The translations under genes and the position numbers were made by a program. A model generated the notes under the pieces. The model saw only the letters and a program-made list of their open reading frames with translations. It had not been told where the DNA came from and made no database searches. From JBOFEH01 sp051650265 (lineage in GTDB: Bacteria > Bacillota > Clostridia > Lachnospirales > Cellulosilyticaceae): a DNA stretch of 21,164 nucleotides. The DNA is taken from NCBI GenBank assembly GCA_051650265.1, contig JBOFIR010000051.1, forward strand, positions 1 through 21,164. Reading direction: 5' to 3'. Of the stretch, positions 1 through 7,900 are shown in pieces. Numbering within the stretch: the stretch's first letter is position 1; every line of letters starts with the position of its first letter.

Positions 1-709
1 CATCCGCTACTTGGATATTGGATCCTTCGAGGAAACCACTTCGCACATTACTTCTTAGGAGCCCTTCACCATCTGCCTCAAGTAGAGGCGCTCCTGAAGC
101 AGGTGTCTCTATGTATAAGTTGCCTCCAATAGATTCAAGTCCTTCTTTGTTGGCAAATTGCACCACTTGAAGCTGCGCAATATCCATACGCATCCCCGTC
201 TCTGGTTCATTGTAATAGATCCAGCCATCGCCGCCTACAATAAGATCTTCCACTTTGACTACTCGGTCTACTAGAACTGGTTCATCATCTATAGAGAGTA
301 CAGGATGCCCGTCACCTGTTACCAGTGCATAAGCATTATCCTCTGTCATAGCTAATCTAAAGCTTCCATCACGTGTATAGGCAATTTGTTCCCCTTGTTG
401 TACTGCAAAGAAACCACTACCTTCGATGGCCATATCTGTCACATTACCTGTTTCTTCCAAGATCCCTTGGCTATAATTACGCAGTGTCCCACCTGCTTTT
501 ACCCCATGACCAATCTGCATCGTTGTTGGTCTTTGGGGTGCCCCTGGCACCGTCGGTGTATCCATCTTTGTATAGAGCAATGACTTGAATGTCATGCTTT
601 CTTTTTTGTACCCCGCAGTATTCACATTGGCTAAGTTGTTAGAAATCGTATCTACATTAAGCTGCTGAGATGTCATCCCAGATGCAGCTGTCCAAAGCGC
701 CCTTACCAT
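1..709 (-). CDS. flhP: Flagellar basal-body rod/hook protein, FlgG/FlhP type (partial, C-terminus outside window)
   Basis: A structural protein of the flagellar distal rod or hook base, exported by the flagellar type III apparatus. The visible 236 residues start MVRALWTAASGM and carry the family signature NNLANVNTAGYKK near residues 24-36. A central region follows with GSGFFAVQQ and YTRDGSFRL, as in FlgF/FlgG proteins. The coding region runs off the left edge, so the conserved C-terminal helix is not seen. The ATG at 709-707 is preceded by AGGAGG at 722-717, which overlaps the stop codon of the upstream paralogue; the two genes are surely co-transcribed. Position as the second flagellar gene after an mbl-like gene matches flhP of B. 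subtilis. FlgG would be an equally valid name, since the families cannot be separated from this fragment. Confidence 0.9.
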   Translation of the reverse strand, partial: MVRALWTAASGMTSQQLNVDTISNNLANVNTAGYKKESMTFKSLLYTKMDTPTVPGAPQRPTTMQIGHGVKAGGTLRNYSQGILEETGNVTDMAIEGSGFFAVQQGEQIAYTRDGSFRLAMTEDNAYALVTGDGHPVLSIDDEPVLVDRVVKVEDLIVGGDGWIYYNEPETGMRMDIAQLQVVQFANKEGLESIGGNLYIETPASGAPLLEADGEGLLRSNVRSGFLEGSNIQVAD

Positions 710-720
710 ATGCTAACCTC

Positions 721-1488
721 CTATACTCTTCCTACTTCATTGACAGCTTTGCCAAGAAGGGAGTCATGTACTTGTATCATCTTTTGATTTGCTTCATACG
801 CTCGTGATACAGTAATCATATCGACCATTGCGGTCACAGGATTAACATTTGAAGCTTCAATAAATCCTTGGCTCATACTTCCTTCAAAAGGAATACGTGC
901 ACTACCGCCTGTATAGAGGTTATCCCCAGTCTTCGTAAGGCTCTTCTCATCTGCAAAACATGCAATATCTAGTGTATCAATAACCTCTTGACCACTTCGA
1001 ATCTCACCCTCTGCAGTGATGATCAGTTCCTCACCTGTGCCAAGAAAATCAGCGCCCAGATTGATTGGTCCACCTTGCCCCATTACCTGGTAGCCTTCTT
1101 GGGTCAATAAATCGCCACCCGCATTGATCACAAAACTACCATCTCGTGTATACATCTGGCCATTTGGCGTCTGCACCGTAAAGAAACCTGGTCCGTGAAG
1201 TGCCACATCCATCATACCATCAGTTTTTACAAGTGATCCTTGTACAAACTGTGTCACCACATCATCTATTTTTGCACCAAAAGTCATACGTCCGATTGGT
1301 GCATCGTTAGGCATATTATTTTGCTTATCTTGAATGCGATAAGTCAAAAGTTCTGGAAAAGATCCAATCACCACCTGATCTTTTTTGTACCCTGTTGTAT
1401 TCACATTGGCAAGATCATTTGAGATAATATCCATTTTTTTAGATTGAACGTTCATACCTGTAGCTGCAACATACAGCCCTCTAATCAT
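721..1488 (-). CDS. flhO: Flagellar basal-body rod protein, FlgF/FlhO type
   Basis: A complete 255-residue rod/hook-basal-body protein, within the usual size range. It begins MIRGLYVAATGMNVQ, has the signature NDLANVNTTGYKK (about residues 25-37), then GPGFFTVQT and YTRDGSFVI in the middle. It ends with the conserved C-terminal helix (VSRAYEANQKMIQ, then VNEVGRV) that packs with the N-terminal helix in the axial filament. An upstream in-frame start at 1527 exists, but the family N-terminus and the site AGGAGGAA just before 1488 favour the start given here. The gene overlaps the end of the mbl-like gene by 8 bases, so its ribosome binding site lies in that coding sequence and translation may be coupled. 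It is a paralogue of the next gene. In B. subtilis the equivalent pair is flhO-flhP; the flgF label is an alternative. Confidence 0.9.
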   Translation of the reverse strand: MIRGLYVAATGMNVQSKKMDIISNDLANVNTTGYKKDQVVIGSFPELLTYRIQDKQNNMPNDAPIGRMTFGAKIDDVVTQFVQGSLVKTDGMMDVALHGPGFFTVQTPNGQMYTRDGSFVINAGGDLLTQEGYQVMGQGGPINLGADFLGTGEELIITAEGEIRSGQEVIDTLDIACFADEKSLTKTGDNLYTGGSARIPFEGSMSQGFIEASNVNPVTAMVDMITVSRAYEANQKMIQVHDSLLGKAVNEVGRV

Positions 1489-2488
1489 ATTGGTTCCTCC
1501 TCTTGTTCGAGTACTTGTATTCAACAAATAAACCCGTTCCTATAGCTACACAAGAAATAGGATTTTCTGCAACTACTGCAGTAATTCCTGTTCTTTGTTC
1601 GATCAGCTTGTCTAGACCGTAGAGCATACTGCCTCCACCTGTCAAAACAATCCCTCTATCTGATATATCGGCAGCTAATTCCGGAGGCGTAGACTCAAGT
1701 ACTAAATGAACTGTATCAACGACACTTGCAACAGACTCCGCCAGTGCCTCTTGAATCTCATCAGAACCTATCATGATTCCCTTCGGAAGCCCTGTAATCA
1801 GGTTTCTTCCCCTTGCTTCTATTTCCTGTACTTCTTCTCTCGGAGAAGCACTTCCTATGGTCATTTTTATTTTTTCTGCTGTGCGCTCGCCAATGAGTAC
1901 GCCGTGTTTTTTACGCACGTATTTCATAATGGCTTCATCAAAATCATTTCCCGCAAGCTTAAGTGAACGTGAGACAACACCACTTCCAAGTGAGATCACA
2001 GCCACATCCGTTGTGCCACCACCAATATCTACGATCATACTCCCACAGGGTCTTCCAATATCAATCCCTGCACCAATAGCTGCTGCAATAGGCTCTTCTA
2101 TAATATCAACGCGACGTGCCCCCGCTTGTCTTGTTGCATCTTCTACCGCTTTTTTCTCTACCTCTGTCACACCACTTGGTACACATACTGCAATACGTGG
2201 CTTAACTAACCTTTGTCCTATCGCTTTATGAATAAAATATTTAAGCATCTTTTCTGCCACATCATAATCAGAAATCACTCCTTGTCTGAGTGGTCTGATC
2301 GATTTGATGCCAATCGGCGTTCTCCCAATCATAGCACTTGCTTCTTCACCTACTGCAATCACTTCATTTGTATTTTCATTAATCGCCACAATTGATGGCT
2401 CTTGTAAAACAATACCTTGACCTTTGATATAGACTAGCACTGATGCCGTACCTAAATCAATTCCTATGTCTGCGCCTCTACCAAACAT
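1481..2488 (-). CDS. mbl: MreB/Mbl-family actin-like cell-shape protein
   Basis: A bacterial actin that forms membrane-associated filaments and directs lateral cell-wall synthesis. The 335 residues show the actin/Hsp70 ATPase motifs: phosphate-1 IGIDLGTA (about residues 8-15), connect-1 EEPIAAAIGAG (131-141), phosphate-2 DIGGGTTD (154-161), and a C-terminal adenosine motif around LTGGGSML. The start is chosen at MFGRGADIG, because AAAGGAG lies 7 bases before that ATG and known Mbl/MreB proteins begin there; longer in-frame starts reach 2530 but fit no family member. Its place after spoIIID and before two flagellar rod genes matches mbl of B. subtilis, although the EEPIAAAIGAG motif is as close to MreB or MreBH. 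A sigma-A-like promoter at 2538-2566 suggests vegetative expression independent of spoIIID. Confidence 0.92.
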   Translation of the reverse strand: MFGRGADIGIDLGTASVLVYIKGQGIVLQEPSIVAINENTNEVIAVGEEASAMIGRTPIGIKSIRPLRQGVISDYDVAEKMLKYFIHKAIGQRLVKPRIAVCVPSGVTEVEKKAVEDATRQAGARRVDIIEEPIAAAIGAGIDIGRPCGSMIVDIGGGTTDVAVISLGSGVVSRSLKLAGNDFDEAIMKYVRKKHGVLIGERTAEKIKMTIGSASPREEVQEIEARGRNLITGLPKGIMIGSDEIQEALAESVASVVDTVHLVLESTPPELAADISDRGIVLTGGGSMLYGLDKLIEQRTGITAVVAENPISCVAIGTGLFVEYKYSNKRRNQYD

Positions 2489-2537
2489 TCCCATTCTCCT
2501 TTGTATTGACATTTTTTCATGTTTTTCCATTTAATTT

Positions 2538-2566
2538 ATTATAAATGACGCTCAATTCTTTTGCAA
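2538..2566 (-). promoter_or_regulatory. Sigma-A-type promoter for the mbl-flhO-flhP operon
   Basis: On the minus strand TTGCAA (2566-2561) is followed after exactly 17 bases by a consensus TATAAT (2543-2538). Transcription would start near 2531, giving a leader of about 43 bases before the mbl ATG. The -35 box matches consensus in 4 of 6 positions, while the -10 is perfect. It lies downstream of the spoIIID hairpin, which fits a separate vegetative transcript. Confidence 0.6.
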
Positions 2567-2598
2567 AACATTTAACATACCTTTTTTCGCTCAAAATA

Positions 2599-2628
2599 GT
2601 ATAACACCTTCACATGAAGGTGTTATAC
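2599..2628 (-). terminator. Hairpin between spoIIID and mbl, probable terminator
   Basis: A perfect 14-base inverted repeat (arm GTATAACACCTTCA at 2599-2612, partner at 2615-2628) begins 9 bases after the spoIIID stop codon. Read on the minus strand it is followed by TATTTTGAG, a short and interrupted T run, so termination may be only partial. It separates the sporulation gene from the mbl promoter. Confidence 0.6.
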
Positions 2629-2636
2629 CCATTTTA

Positions 2637-2888
2637 TTAAATGTTTGTGGAATATTTTTCCTTGGTGGCTAAACCTCCTCTTAGGTGTCTTTCCGCTTTA
2701 TTTAGCTCTAGCACTTTTCTTGCCTCCATCGCAAGCTTTGGATTTATTTTTTCTAATCGCTCAGTAACATCTTTATGAACTGTACTTTTACTAATACCAA
2801 ACTTTTTGGCTGTTTCTCTTACTGTAGCATTGGAACTAATAATAAATTTTGCAGCTTCAATGGCTCTTTCTTCGATATAAGGTTTCAA
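2637..2888 (-). CDS. spoIIID: Sporulation transcriptional regulator SpoIIID
   Basis: A small DNA-binding protein of 83 residues that, in the mother cell, activates and represses genes of the sigma-E regulon and helps turn on sigK. The helix-turn-helix reads VRETAKKFGISKSTVHKDV (about residues 23-41), followed by the near-invariant TERLEKINPKLA and the basic tail RHLRGGLATKEKY, all diagnostic of SpoIIID. Length is typical; the B. subtilis protein has a slightly longer C-terminal tail. The start codon is TTG, preceded by AAGGGGGG at a good distance; TTG starts are uncommon and may keep yield low. The gene is monocistronic by appearance, with a sigma-E-like promoter upstream and a hairpin downstream. 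Confidence 0.97.
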   Translation of the reverse strand: MKPYIEERAIEAAKFIISSNATVRETAKKFGISKSTVHKDVTERLEKINPKLAMEARKVLELNKAERHLRGGLATKEKYSTNI

Positions 2889-2920
2889 GAAAAGGCCCCC
2901 CTTAACACAACTCTTGATTT

Positions 2921-2950
2921 ATACATATGCAAGGCTTAACCCGTTTATTC
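2921..2950 (-). promoter_or_regulatory. Candidate sigma-E-type promoter for spoIIID
   Basis: On the minus strand GAATAAA (2950-2944) and CATATGTA (2929-2922) are separated by 14 bases. The sigma-E consensus as I recall it is GHATART, 14 bases, then CATAHAHT, so the -35 matches 6 of 7 and the -10 matches 6 of 8. This is the expected mother-cell sigma factor for spoIIID. The assignment rests on motif resemblance only. Confidence 0.5.
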
Positions 2951-3023
2951 CAACTCCATGTACCATACACTACTAATTTATTAAATTTTTGCTACATTTT
3001 TCTGTTTGTCCCCTTTTTTACAC

Positions 3024-3051
3024 AAAAAAATAGAGGCTTTGAGGGCCTCTA
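3024..3051 (-). terminator. Intrinsic terminator of the SpoIIQ-type gene
   Basis: Read on the minus strand, TAGAGGC (3051-3045), a 7-base loop and GCCTCTA (3037-3031) form a 7-bp GC-containing stem followed by seven T residues (3030-3024). The stop codon TAG of the SpoIIQ-type gene is the first three bases of the stem. Confidence 0.85.
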
Positions 3052-3864
3052 CTCTTTGAATGCGAACATATCCGTTGGGTCAATTGTCTGACCGTCATGT
3101 TGTAACTGTACATACACACTACCATCTGCACCAGCAAATGGGCCTGTACCACTGCCTGCAACACCAATCTCTTGACCAGCTAATACCACTTGTCCTATAA
3201 GGTCTTTAGAAACACTTCCACCTTCAACACCAATCTTACAAGTGTAACCATTACCAAGATCCATCACGATCACTTGGCCAACATTACCTACATATTTTGT
3301 AGAATCAAGTGTTGTAGAATCTGCGATCACATCCACCACTTTTGCTGTAGCAGGTGCTTTGATGCTCTCACCTTGCTCTGCTGAAATCGCGATACCGAAA
3401 GTACGCATGGTTTGCTCTAAAGCGTCACTATACCAGTGTTTTGTAGAATCATCTGTATAAGGTACAACAAGCTTGCCTTCTACTGGTAATAAAAGTGTGT
3501 CACCTTCTGCAAAAAATGGTGCTTGTTGGCTATCTGCTGTCGTTGAATTAAAAGTCTCTGCAACCATCTCATCATCAGCATCTTTTTTCTCACTTACTGG
3601 CTCTGATACTGCTGGCTCTTCATTTGGTTTGATCATATCACTCTCATCATACTGACTATCCACAGGAATACTATCCATAGGATTCACATCATCAATGAGG
3701 CGATCTTCACTCTCAGGCGCAGATGGCTGTGCCTGTGCTGCTACTTGAGAATCTTCGTTGTACGATGTCATGATAACTGCTGTAATCGCACCTACACTGA
3801 CAAGTCCAACTGCTAAATAAAAACCATATTTCTTTGTAAAGTCTTTTACTTTGTTCATATTCAT
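3049..3864 (-). CDS. spoIIQ: SpoIIQ-like forespore membrane protein with degenerate LytM (M23) domain
   Basis: By family knowledge, SpoIIQ sits in the forespore membrane and binds SpoIIIAH across the intermembrane space, forming part of the engulfment and feeding-tube complex. The 271 residues contain one N-terminal transmembrane segment (about 14-33), an acidic Ser/Glu/Asp-rich linker (36-118) and a LytM/M23-like domain (about 125-268). The zinc-ligand positions of active M23 enzymes appear lost: the HxGID segment reads TFGIA (155-159), and the HxH segment near VYVQLQHDG (250-258) has no histidine at the expected places, so it is probably not a peptidase. The start is the first ATG of MNMNK, downstream of GGAGGTG. 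A sigma-F-type promoter and a terminator flank it as a single gene. Name assigned by architecture and position between spoIID and spoIIID. Confidence 0.85.
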   Translation of the reverse strand: MNMNKVKDFTKKYGFYLAVGLVSVGAITAVIMTSYNEDSQVAAQAQPSAPESEDRLIDDVNPMDSIPVDSQYDESDMIKPNEEPAVSEPVSEKKDADDEMVAETFNSTTADSQQAPFFAEGDTLLLPVEGKLVVPYTDDSTKHWYSDALEQTMRTFGIAISAEQGESIKAPATAKVVDVIADSTTLDSTKYVGNVGQVIVMDLGNGYTCKIGVEGGSVSKDLIGQVVLAGQEIGVAGSGTGPFAGADGSVYVQLQHDGQTIDPTDMFAFKE

Positions 3865-3888
3865 ATACTTTACACCTCCGACGACTAG

Positions 3889-3917
3889 ATTCTCGCCGAG
3901 GTCATATGTTTTTATAC
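3889..3917 (-). promoter_or_regulatory. Sigma-F-type forespore promoter of the SpoIIQ-type gene
   Basis: On the minus strand GTATA (3917-3913) is followed after 15 bases by GGCGAGAAT (3897-3889). Both boxes fully match the sigma-F consensus as I know it (GYWTA, about 15 bases, GGNRANANT). The start point would fall near 3882, giving a leader of roughly 18 bases that just holds the ribosome binding site. spoIIQ is a classic sigma-F target, so motif and gene agree. Confidence 0.75.
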
Positions 3918-3935
3918 AATTTGAAAATTAATTAT

Positions 3936-4850
3936 TTACTTTTTTCCTACAAAAGGTGTAATTTGTACATTGGTGTAATAGTACGTGAGTATTTCCTCAT
4001 ATTTTTTTCCTTTTTTCGCCATTTCATTGGCACCATTTTGGCTCAGTCCTACACCACTACCAATGCCCCTAACATAGAAAATCAGTTGTTCTTTGGTGTA
4101 GCCAATATCAAAGCTACTTGAAGCCAGCCCAAGAATCTTGCCTAGCTCCTCTCCAGTTACCACCACATTGCCAATCTGGAGACTCTCTATGTAGCCACTC
4201 CCATCTTTTGAGATAATCTGAATCTGCTGCTCGATGAGTGTGGGCTCTGCCATAAGTTCTGGATACACAGTACTGAGCTTATTTACCACTTCCTCTTTGC
4301 TAAAAGGTACTTGTACATCTGGTAGATTCTCTTCACTCTTCACGGCTTGTAGATACGGCTGATCTGTACCATAAATCACTTTTGCTTTACGTGTCATCCC
4401 ACCTGAAGCCTCATGATAGATGGGTTCGATCAGATCCTCTTGATACGTAATCACCTGGTTGTCCGTTGCTGTAACGGCACTCATATACCTTTCATAGATT
4501 TCCTCATAGTCATCTTTCCATAGATTTTTCATCTGCTCCATAGAAAGTTCTCCCAATGCACCTTGTTCATAAGTGCCTTGGCTCTGACGCTTGAGCATAT
4601 AGGTCCGTACAATAATCGCTTGTGCCTTGAGCGCCTCCATCTCATAATCCGACGGTACCGTCTTCGCAAGCACACGTACAATACTTTCATTAAAGGCCTG
4701 CTTGGCCACCTCTTCATCATAATTTTGCTCAAGCCTTGTTAGGCCTTGAAGCATATTGGGAGTGTAGTATCCACCTACCATCACAACTGTTGTAGGTATC
4801 AGTACCACACTCCCAAATAGACATCCTAATGCGATTAATAGCTTTTTCAT
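3936..4850 (-). CDS. spoIID: Stage II sporulation protein D, peptidoglycan lytic transglycosylase
   Basis: SpoIID is a membrane-anchored lytic transglycosylase that removes peptide-free glycan strands during engulfment, working with SpoIIP and SpoIIM. The 304-residue protein has an N-terminal membrane anchor (about residues 4-27) and the SpoIID core. EMEALKAQA (70-78) holds the glutamate equivalent to the catalytic E88 of B. subtilis (E70 or E72 here) and is followed by RTY at 82-84. Further on come YHEASGGMT and the C-terminal GSGVGLSQNGA, both family hallmarks. The start follows AAGGAGG at good spacing. The gene lies 70 bases after the large surface-protein gene and just before the SpoIIQ-type gene, as expected from synteny. 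Its leader contains an elaborate inverted repeat, described separately. neither spoIIM nor spoIIP is in the window. Confidence 0.95.
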   Translation of the reverse strand: MKKLLIALGCLFGSVVLIPTTVVMVGGYYTPNMLQGLTRLEQNYDEEVAKQAFNESIVRVLAKTVPSDYEMEALKAQAIIVRTYMLKRQSQGTYEQGALGELSMEQMKNLWKDDYEEIYERYMSAVTATDNQVITYQEDLIEPIYHEASGGMTRKAKVIYGTDQPYLQAVKSEENLPDVQVPFSKEEVVNKLSTVYPELMAEPTLIEQQIQIISKDGSGYIESLQIGNVVVTGEELGKILGLASSSFDIGYTKEQLIFYVRGIGSGVGLSQNGANEMAKKGKKYEEILTYYYTNVQITPFVGKK

Positions 4851-4860
4851 AGCGTGCCTC

Positions 4861-4907
4861 CTTGTCCTACTTTCACCTTTATACTATGTATATGAAAGTG
4901 AGACAAG
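4861..4907 (-). promoter_or_regulatory. Long inverted repeat overlapping the candidate promoter and RBS of spoIID
   Basis: Arms CTTGTC-CT-ACTTTCA (4861-4875) and TGAAAGT-GA-GACAAG (4893-4907) pair over 13 of 15 positions. Inside them TATAC (4880-4884) pairs with GTATA (4888-4892). Four bases (4876-4879) are left as a bulge and three as the loop. On the minus strand the last AAG of the structure is the beginning of the spoIID ribosome binding site AAGGAGG. There is no T run on either side, so it is not an ordinary terminator. It could be an operator or an RNA hairpin that hides the ribosome binding site. Confidence 0.7.
4878..4906 (-). promoter_or_regulatory. Candidate sigma-A-like promoter before spoIID
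   Basis: TTGTCT (4906-4901), 17 bases, then TATAAA (4883-4878) on the minus strand; 4 of 6 and 5 of 6 matches. A start near 4871 would give a 20-base leader. spoIID is normally a sigma-E gene and no good sigma-E match at correct spacing was found here, so this call is tentative. Confidence 0.3.
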
Positions 4908-4921
4908 TTTAGAACACGACT

Positions 4922-7900
4922 TTATGGTAAGACCTGAATCATCCAGTCACAAAGCTGACTGTAAGTCACTGGTGCCGCAGCATTGATTCCATCTATGAGC
5001 CCAATGGCATAGGCTTTACCAATGGCCTCTTTGTAAGCTGGACTTACACCTGACACGCGGTTTGCTGATGCTTTGATCTTAGAGCCACTTCTAAGCTCAT
5101 AAAGTCTTACTACACCACTAATGGCTTGTTCTTGTGTAACAAAACCATCTTGGCGACTGATATACAGCTGCGCTGCCCTTGCTTTCTCTCTCGCATCATT
5201 TGAAGGCGGCGTGGTCAGATCAATCACACTCTTATTCTGAGCCACTCCTAATATGAGCTGAATATACTGGTCACTGTGTACCTGGTCATTCTTTCTATAG
5301 GTACTTCCTAGCCCCGTAATCTCATAGCGTCCGAGAAGTTGACTCATACTATAGCTTGCACCTGACGGTGGTGTATAATCCGTTACACTATACAGGCCAT
5401 ATACCCCTAACCTTGGCGTAGAGAATCCTATATAAGTGCCATCACTGCGTGTTTGCACAGATGACGCTTCTCGAACCCAGCTTCCTGTCTTGGCATCATA
5501 AGTATGTGCTTGTATATTGTTGTACAGATAGTCGCCTGCAAAGTCTAACTTGAGCTCTGCGCGCAGCATAGTATCTAGGCGGCTGACTGGCTCTTGGCGT
5601 CCTTCAATACGTATCTCAAGGCGCTCAGCTTTCTTGAAGGTATAAGGATAGGGCTTTGCAATCGCCATCACGTCATACAAGTATGTTTTACTAAAGGTAA
5701 GCTCAATCATCTGCTTGGCATTCATCCCTTGCGTTGCATAGCTCATCGCCTGCGCGGGAATTTGATAAACCCCATAGGATGTGATCACTTTAAGTTCCAT
5801 CTTTTGCCCTACTAATGCATCCCAAACAGATTTTGGCACACGTACTTTTCGGACAAGTGCATCTGCACGCCCATTATATAATGTCATATCTACAGTAAGG
5901 AAGTAGTCTTTTTTGCCTATAATCTCAGAGATGATAGTCTGTGCATCACAAATCTCCCATGTCCAAGTGCCATTACTATAGTTTTCTTCTATGGCATCTG
6001 GATAAATCACGATATTGTCATTTTCCCCGCCATCATACTCATCATCTGACTTTTTCGTTAAGATCCTTACCCCTTTTGAGAAGTCGGATTCTTTGGTCAA
6101 GATACGTTTAGTCTCTGTATCAGTCAGTACAATACGTGCTTTGACACGTACATAATAAGGTCTATTGCTTGCAAGCTGATTGAACTTTACCATGTTCTTA
6201 GCCAAAATTTCAGCAGCCTTTGAAGCCTGCTCACCGTTTTTATCAGAGACAGTCACACTCAGCGCATCCATAAACTCTACATTGTCTGCAAACTCTAACG
6301 TATATTCATAGTGTTTTTCCATACTGCCTTCCGTCTGAACGCCTTGATCATTTGGGTCTTTAGTCCATTCTACCGTAATATAGTCTTTGCCTATAGGTGG
6401 AAAGTCTTGATTGATCTCCACGATACTTTGGTAAGCTGCTGGCCCTAGGCCCGTTGGGACCTGAGGGGCACGAATCGCATCTGTCTTTGCTGTGACAGGG
6501 TTACTCCAAGCAGATACCTGCTCCCCTTTTTTCTGCTTGGCTCTGATCCACACGTTGTATGTGGTCTCGGGGAAGAGCCCATTGATGGTGACGATGGCCT
6601 TACCACCATCTGGTATATAGTCCTTATTTGTTGGATCATCAGACACCTTGAATGCCCACGTCATCGCTGTACTTGGATCATCCTTGCGACTATAAACCAC
6701 TTCATAGTCAAATTGCTTGTTGTAAGTAAACCATACAGCAAGACTTGTATCCGTTTTGCTTTCTAGATAGAGTTCTGGCACCTTTGGCGTTGGCTCAGGG
6801 CTTACATAGTCCGAAAGCGTTGTGGCAATGACATAGCTAGGAAACGTCTGGCTGAGCTTTTCGCCATCAACCATACGGTATGCCCGTATCATCATCACAT
6901 ACTTGGTATTTGGCGTAAGGCCTTCTACTGTATGAAGTTTCCATCCCTTATTGGTATCTGCGCCATCCACTGGATTGATTGGCGCCCATCCCTCCTGATC
7001 TCCCTGTTTGGCAACCCACTGCTCTATACCTTCACCTGATCCTAGCTGACCTAACACATCATTGTACGGTACGACCTTAGTCTCATAGGAAACATCTGCA
7101 CCAAGACTGAGTTTACGATCATAATAATCACGTTTATAACGCTCTAATCCTACTTTTTCTTTGACTTCTTTGACATAGTCTTCTTCATAGAGTGTATACT
7201 CTTTGCGCCCTTCTTCAAATTTGAAGTGGATGGCTGCCCCTGTAGTGGCAATAGGCTGATCTAAATACACACGCCCACTCCCCATTTGCCCAAGAACCTT
7301 CTCATCAGGGTCTGCATACATACTTAAATCTCTTGCTAGTATTTCATACCACTGCTCACGCCATTTGATCGTCGCTGTCTGTGTCGTCGTATGATCCAGT
7401 TGAAGTGGTGGCTTACCAAGCACGGGTGGCCGTGCAATATCACCATTTTTATCAATTGTGATAGATACTACCGTTGGCTGTGAGCGTGCGTAGTCACTCC
7501 CATAGGCTCTTTTGGCTACCATCTTAATATAATACGTCTTATTGGCCTTGATCGGCATCACTTTACCACTGAGTGAGATATAGTTTTGTACCAGGTACTT
7601 GAGACCTACAGGGGTCTGGTCTGTATAGCTCAGTACTTGTGACGCCTTATCCTCCGCACCAATCTTGACATTCTCATAGACCGGTGGCACATTATTTTCT
7701 ACCATTTTCTTGTCATCTGTAATCCAGAGATCATAACTCAGATCAAAGTCATTTTCTTTTGTTCCATCTACAACTTTCTTTGGAAGATCCCAAACAATCT
7801 GTAGTCCGCCATTTTCATTGAGCTTGGAATGGAAAGTATTCTCCTTGAATGTGAGATCTGTAATCGGTCTTGTATGATCCTCACTGACCAAGTAATCACT

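Noticed and set aside
373..588. Short plus-strand open frames opposite the flagellar gene
   Set aside because: Antisense to a well-conserved FlgG-family coding sequence, with no ribosome binding site or family match.
1773..2231. Open frame of 152 codons on the plus strand inside the mbl-like gene
   Set aside because: It lies entirely antisense to a clearly recognised conserved gene, has no family resemblance, and its Ser/Pro-rich composition is what the reverse strand of such a gene gives.
4851..4921. Sigma-F- or sigma-E-like boxes before spoIID (GGTGAAAGT resembling a sigma-F -10; CATAGTAT resembling a sigma-E -10)
   Set aside because: No matching -35 element at the right distance; the best partner for the sigma-F-like box (TCATA) is only 13 bases away. 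The boxes are also part of the inverted repeat, which explains them.
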